35,388 bases of DNA, taken from the NCBI GenBank assembly GCA_023458315.1, contig JAEXAH010000136.1, positions 1 through 35,388 on the forward strand. The letters are read 5' to 3'. Shown here one piece after another: positions 32,680 through 35,388 of the stretch. Below the pieces are notes generated by a model. It made no database searches and was not told the DNA's origin. It was given only the letters and a program-made list of their open reading frames with translations. The position numbers and the translations under genes are program-made. Origin of the DNA: Pseudomonadota bacterium (GTDB lineage: Bacteria; Pseudomonadota; Alphaproteobacteria; Rhodospirillales; Magnetospirillaceae). Each line of letters begins with the position of its first letter. The first letter of the stretch is position 1.

Positions 32680-34056
32680 TTACTGGCCGGGGCGGAACAG
32701 CCCCAGCAAATCGTGCAGGTGTCCGATGGGACGAATCGCCAGCGGACCGCCTGCGGCTTGCGCCTTACCCTTGCGCGGGGTGGCGGGGACCATGCCCTGC
32801 GCGAACCCCAGCTTCGCCGCCTCCTTCAGTCGGGCATCGCCCTGGGCCACCGCGCGCACCTCGCCGGAAAGGCCGATTTCGCCGAACACCACCATGTCGG
32901 CGGGGACGGGAACGTCGGTGGCGGAGGAGACCAGCGCGGCGGCGACCGCGAGATCGGCGGCGGGCTCGGTAATCCGTAAGCCGCCGGCGACGTTCAGATA
33001 AACGTCATTGCCCGACAAAGCAAGCCCGCATCGCGCATCCAGCACCGCCAGCACCATGGACAGGCGGTTGGAATCCCATCCGACCACGGCGCGGCGCGGG
33101 CTGGACAGGGTGCTGGGCGCCACCAGCGCCTGGATTTCCACCAGCATGGGCCGCGTGCCCTCGACCCCGGCATAAACGCACGAGCCCGAGACGTTGCCGC
33201 GCCGCTCGGCCAGGAACAGCGCCGACGGGTTCAGCACTTCGGTCAGGCCGCCATCGGTCATCTCGAACACGCCGATCTCGTCGGTGGCGCCGAAGCGGTT
33301 CTTGACCGCGCGCAGGATACGGAACTGGTGGCCGCGGTCGCCCTCGAAATACAGGACGGTGTCCACCATGTGCTCCAGCACGCGGGGACCGGCGATGGTG
33401 CCTTCCTTGGTGACGTGGCCGACCAGGAACAGGATGAAGCCGCGCCGCTTGGCCAGCCGGATCAGTTCATGGGCGCAGATGCGCACCTGGCTGACGGTGC
33501 CGGGCGCCGATTCCACGTTGTCGGCGTACATGGTCTGGATGGAATCGATCACCACCACCTTGGGGGCGTCGGCGCTGTCCAGGGTCTGGACGATGTCGCG
33601 CAGGCTGGTGGCCGAGGCCAGTTGCACCGGGCGGTCGGCCAGTCCCAGGCGGCGGGCGCGCAGCCGCACCTGATCCACCGCCTCTTCGCCCGAGATGTAG
33701 ACCACCGGCACCTGAGATGACAGCGCCGCCGTGGCCTGGGTCAACAGGGTGGATTTGCCGATGCCGGGATCGCCGCCCACCAGCAGGGCGGACCCGGCCA
33801 CCAGACCGCCGCCGCACACCCGGTCCAATTCGCCGATGCCGGTCAGCAGGCGCGGGCGGTCCAGGCTGGTGGCGCCCTCCAGTCCCACGAACTCGATCTT
33901 CTTGCCGGGCTTGCCGCCCAGGCCCTTGGGGGCGCTTTCGCGGGCCTGTTCCTCGGTGATGGAGTTCCAGGCGCCGCAGGATTCGCACTTGCCCGCCCAG
34001 CGGGGCGTGATGGCGCCGCATTCCTGGCAGACGAAACGAGAGGGGGCTTTGGCCAT
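32680..34056 (-). CDS. radA: DNA repair protein RadA
   Basis: 458 residues, the typical length. An N-terminal C4 zinc finger has Cys10, Cys13, Cys24 and Cys27. The Walker A GGDPGIGKST is at 94-103 and the RadA signature KNRFG at 252-256. A C-terminal Lon-protease-like domain follows (no Ser-Lys protease dyad needed in RadA). It is a RecA-related helicase acting on branch migration in recombinational repair. ATG at 34056 gives MAKAPSRFVCQECG; the frame continues upstream without family resemblance. Ends 34 bases before cvpA. Confidence 0.95.
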   Translation of the reverse strand: MAKAPSRFVCQECGAITPRWAGKCESCGAWNSITEEQARESAPKGLGGKPGKKIEFVGLEGATSLDRPRLLTGIGELDRVCGGGLVAGSALLVGGDPGIGKSTLLTQATAALSSQVPVVYISGEEAVDQVRLRARRLGLADRPVQLASATSLRDIVQTLDSADAPKVVVIDSIQTMYADNVESAPGTVSQVRICAHELIRLAKRRGFILFLVGHVTKEGTIAGPRVLEHMVDTVLYFEGDRGHQFRILRAVKNRFGATDEIGVFEMTDGGLTEVLNPSALFLAERRGNVSGSCVYAGVEGTRPMLVEIQALVAPSTLSSPRRAVVGWDSNRLSMVLAVLDARCGLALSGNDVYLNVAGGLRITEPAADLAVAAALVSSATDVPVPADMVVFGEIGLSGEVRAVAQGDARLKEAAKLGFAQGMVPATPRKGKAQAAGGPLAIRPIGHLHDLLGLFRPGQ

Positions 34057-34093
34057 GGCGGGATCGGAACGGGGCTGTGGACGGAACGCGATG

Positions 34094-35388
34094 CTATGCG
34101 CCCGCTTCCGGATTGACAAGCGCGGCGGCGGGCAGGGTGAACACCACCGCCGCGCCCTCGGTCGCCGTGGTGTCGATGGCGATGGCGCCGCCATGGCGTT
34201 CGACGATGCGGCGGCACACGGTCAGGCCGATGCCCGCCCCCGACAACTCGCCGGGGCCGTGCAGGCGGCGGAACAGTTCGAACACCGTGGCGGCATAGGC
34301 CGGTTCGATGCCGATGCCGTTGTCGCGCACCGTCACCCGCCAGAACGGGCCGTCGGGCCGCGCCGAAACCGTGATGCGCAGCGGGCGGTCGACGGCGCTG
34401 AACTTCAACGAATTGTCCAGCAGGTGGCGGAACAATTGCGTCAACTGGCCGCGGTCGCCCAGCACGCGCGGCAGGTTCTCGGCCACGATCTCGGCATGGG
34501 CGGCGGCCAGCGGCCCCTCCAGGGGCTGGCGGGCGTCGGCCAGGGCGTCGGCCAGCGCCACGGTTGCCATGGCGCCGTGCTGGCCGGCGCGGGCGTAATC
34601 CTGCAATCCGGCGACCTGGGCCTGCATGCGTTGGGCGGCGGCGATCAGGTAGTCCAGGAATTCCCCGGCCTCGGCGGGCAGGGATGGCGTGTCGCGCAGG
34701 CGGCGTTGCAGCAATTGCGAAAAGCTGATGACCGACCGCACCGGTTCCTGCAAATCGTGCGAGGCGACGAAGGTGAACCGCTCCATCTCGGCATTGGCTT
34801 CCATCAGCCGTTCCAGCGTCATCTCGGACGCCCGGCGCGCTGCCTTCAGTGCGGTGATGTCCTGGGTGGCGACGATCACCCGGCCCAGATTGTGGCGATG
34901 CTGCGCCGGGACGTGCCATTGCAGTTCGATGTCCAGGGCGTCGCCGTCCAGGGTGCGGACCTGGGCCTCGCGCGTCAGGTCCCACACCCCGGCGCGGATG
35001 CATTCCAACTGGCGGCGAAAGGCGTCATAGGACGACGGCATGAAAATGGCCGGCAGATGGCTGATCAGATCCTGACGGCAGGTGGCGCGGTGCATGGCCA
35101 GGGCGGCGTCGTTGACGTCGATCAGCCGCACCAGACTGGCGCAATGGCGGATGAATTCGGGGTTGGCGTCCAGCCACAGCGCAAAGGGCTGATCGGTGGT
35201 CACGGAATCCAGCGCCGCCTTGACCGCCGAGAAATCCTCTTCCCACAGCGGCACCGGCGACGAGGTGAACAATTCGCGGTATCGGGCCTCGCCCGCCGCC
35301 AGCGCCTCGTGCGCGGCGTTCAGGTCGCGGTGCATGTGGCACAGGGTGGCGTGCAGGTCGGTCAGTTCGTCCTCGCACGGGCCGGGCG
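34094..35388 (-). CDS. Sensor histidine kinase with PAS domain, N-terminus outside window
   Basis: The frame is open to the right window edge, so the start lies outside; about 431 residues are visible. A coiled-coil-like segment leads into a PAS-type sensor (about first 170 visible residues, ending V-I-V-A-T-Q-D-I-T-A). HisKA follows with A-S-H-D-L-Q-E-P-V-R, whose His is the phosphorylation site. The HATPase domain has LLDNSLKFS, DNGIGIEP and SGAGIGLTVC. The H-D-L-Q-E-P-x-R form is shared with phytochrome-like and hybrid kinases. No response regulator is visible beside it; its partner is unknown. The visible part has no membrane helix. A downstream gap of 37 bases separates it from radA. Confidence 0.88.
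   Translation of the reverse strand, partial: PGPCEDELTDLHATLCHMHRDLNAAHEALAAGEARYRELFTSSPVPLWEEDFSAVKAALDSVTTDQPFALWLDANPEFIRHCASLVRLIDVNDAALAMHRATCRQDLISHLPAIFMPSSYDAFRRQLECIRAGVWDLTREAQVRTLDGDALDIELQWHVPAQHRHNLGRVIVATQDITALKAARRASEMTLERLMEANAEMERFTFVASHDLQEPVRSVISFSQLLQRRLRDTPSLPAEAGEFLDYLIAAAQRMQAQVAGLQDYARAGQHGAMATVALADALADARQPLEGPLAAAHAEIVAENLPRVLGDRGQLTQLFRHLLDNSLKFSAVDRPLRITVSARPDGPFWRVTVRDNGIGIEPAYAATVFELFRRLHGPGELSGAGIGLTVCRRIVERHGGAIAIDTTATEGAAVVFTLPAAALVNPEAGA

Overview
The window is GC-rich, densely packed bacterial chromosome. Gene content and motifs suggest an alphaproteobacterium of the Rhodospirillales, Magnetospirillum-like type: plant-type glutathione reductase, CysNC fusion, two chemoreceptors, an ELM1-family protein, and the cvpA-purF-SDR order. 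The taxonomic placement is inference from gene families and composition; no ribosomal marker is present.

Left part (1-8247). The extreme left edge holds the first 34 codons of a type III-like adenine DNA methyltransferase, pointing out of the window. Divergent from it is a complete high-affinity potassium uptake operon: a 27-residue membrane peptide, then kdpF, kdpA, kdpB, kdpC and the two-component system kdpD-kdpE, with spacings of 4-15 bases or overlaps.

Cell-envelope block (8266-10604, minus strand). A Tat-exported DUF882/M15-like peptidase and an L,D-transpeptidase with a TTG start lie in tandem. Each has its own similar-looking promoter.

Sulfur block (10831-16821). A rhodanese faces away from a sulfate-assimilation operon. 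The operon encodes a nitrite/sulfite reductase with two full cysteine sets and a C-terminal extension, an APS reductase (cysH), and ATP sulfurylase (cysD plus a cysN-cysC fusion). A strong terminator closes it.

Middle (17134-24602). A chemoreceptor is followed by glutathione reductase, whose ribosome binding site lies in the arm of an 11-bp hairpin, and a radical SAM protein. pyrE is on the minus strand, divergent from an enoyl-CoA hydratase-like gene through overlapping promoters. An ELM1-family protein overlaps an exported trypsin-like protease. A gene-end repeat family occurs three times, at the 3' ends of pyrE, the protease and the second chemoreceptor. A 60-bp double palindrome sits between the last two copies.

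Right part (24743-35388, all minus strand). A second chemoreceptor comes first. Next is an apparent operon of two tandem paralogues of a family I do not recognise, plus a VOC/glyoxalase-fold protein. Then come radA, cvpA, purF and an SDR that lacks the usual catalytic serine. The right edge holds a histidine kinase truncated at its N-terminus.

The clearest candidates for undescribed biology are the tandem unknown paralogues, the hairpin over the gor start, the oriented gene-end repeats and the doubled cysteine sets in the sulfite reductase. No tRNA, rRNA, CRISPR or insertion sequence was recognised.
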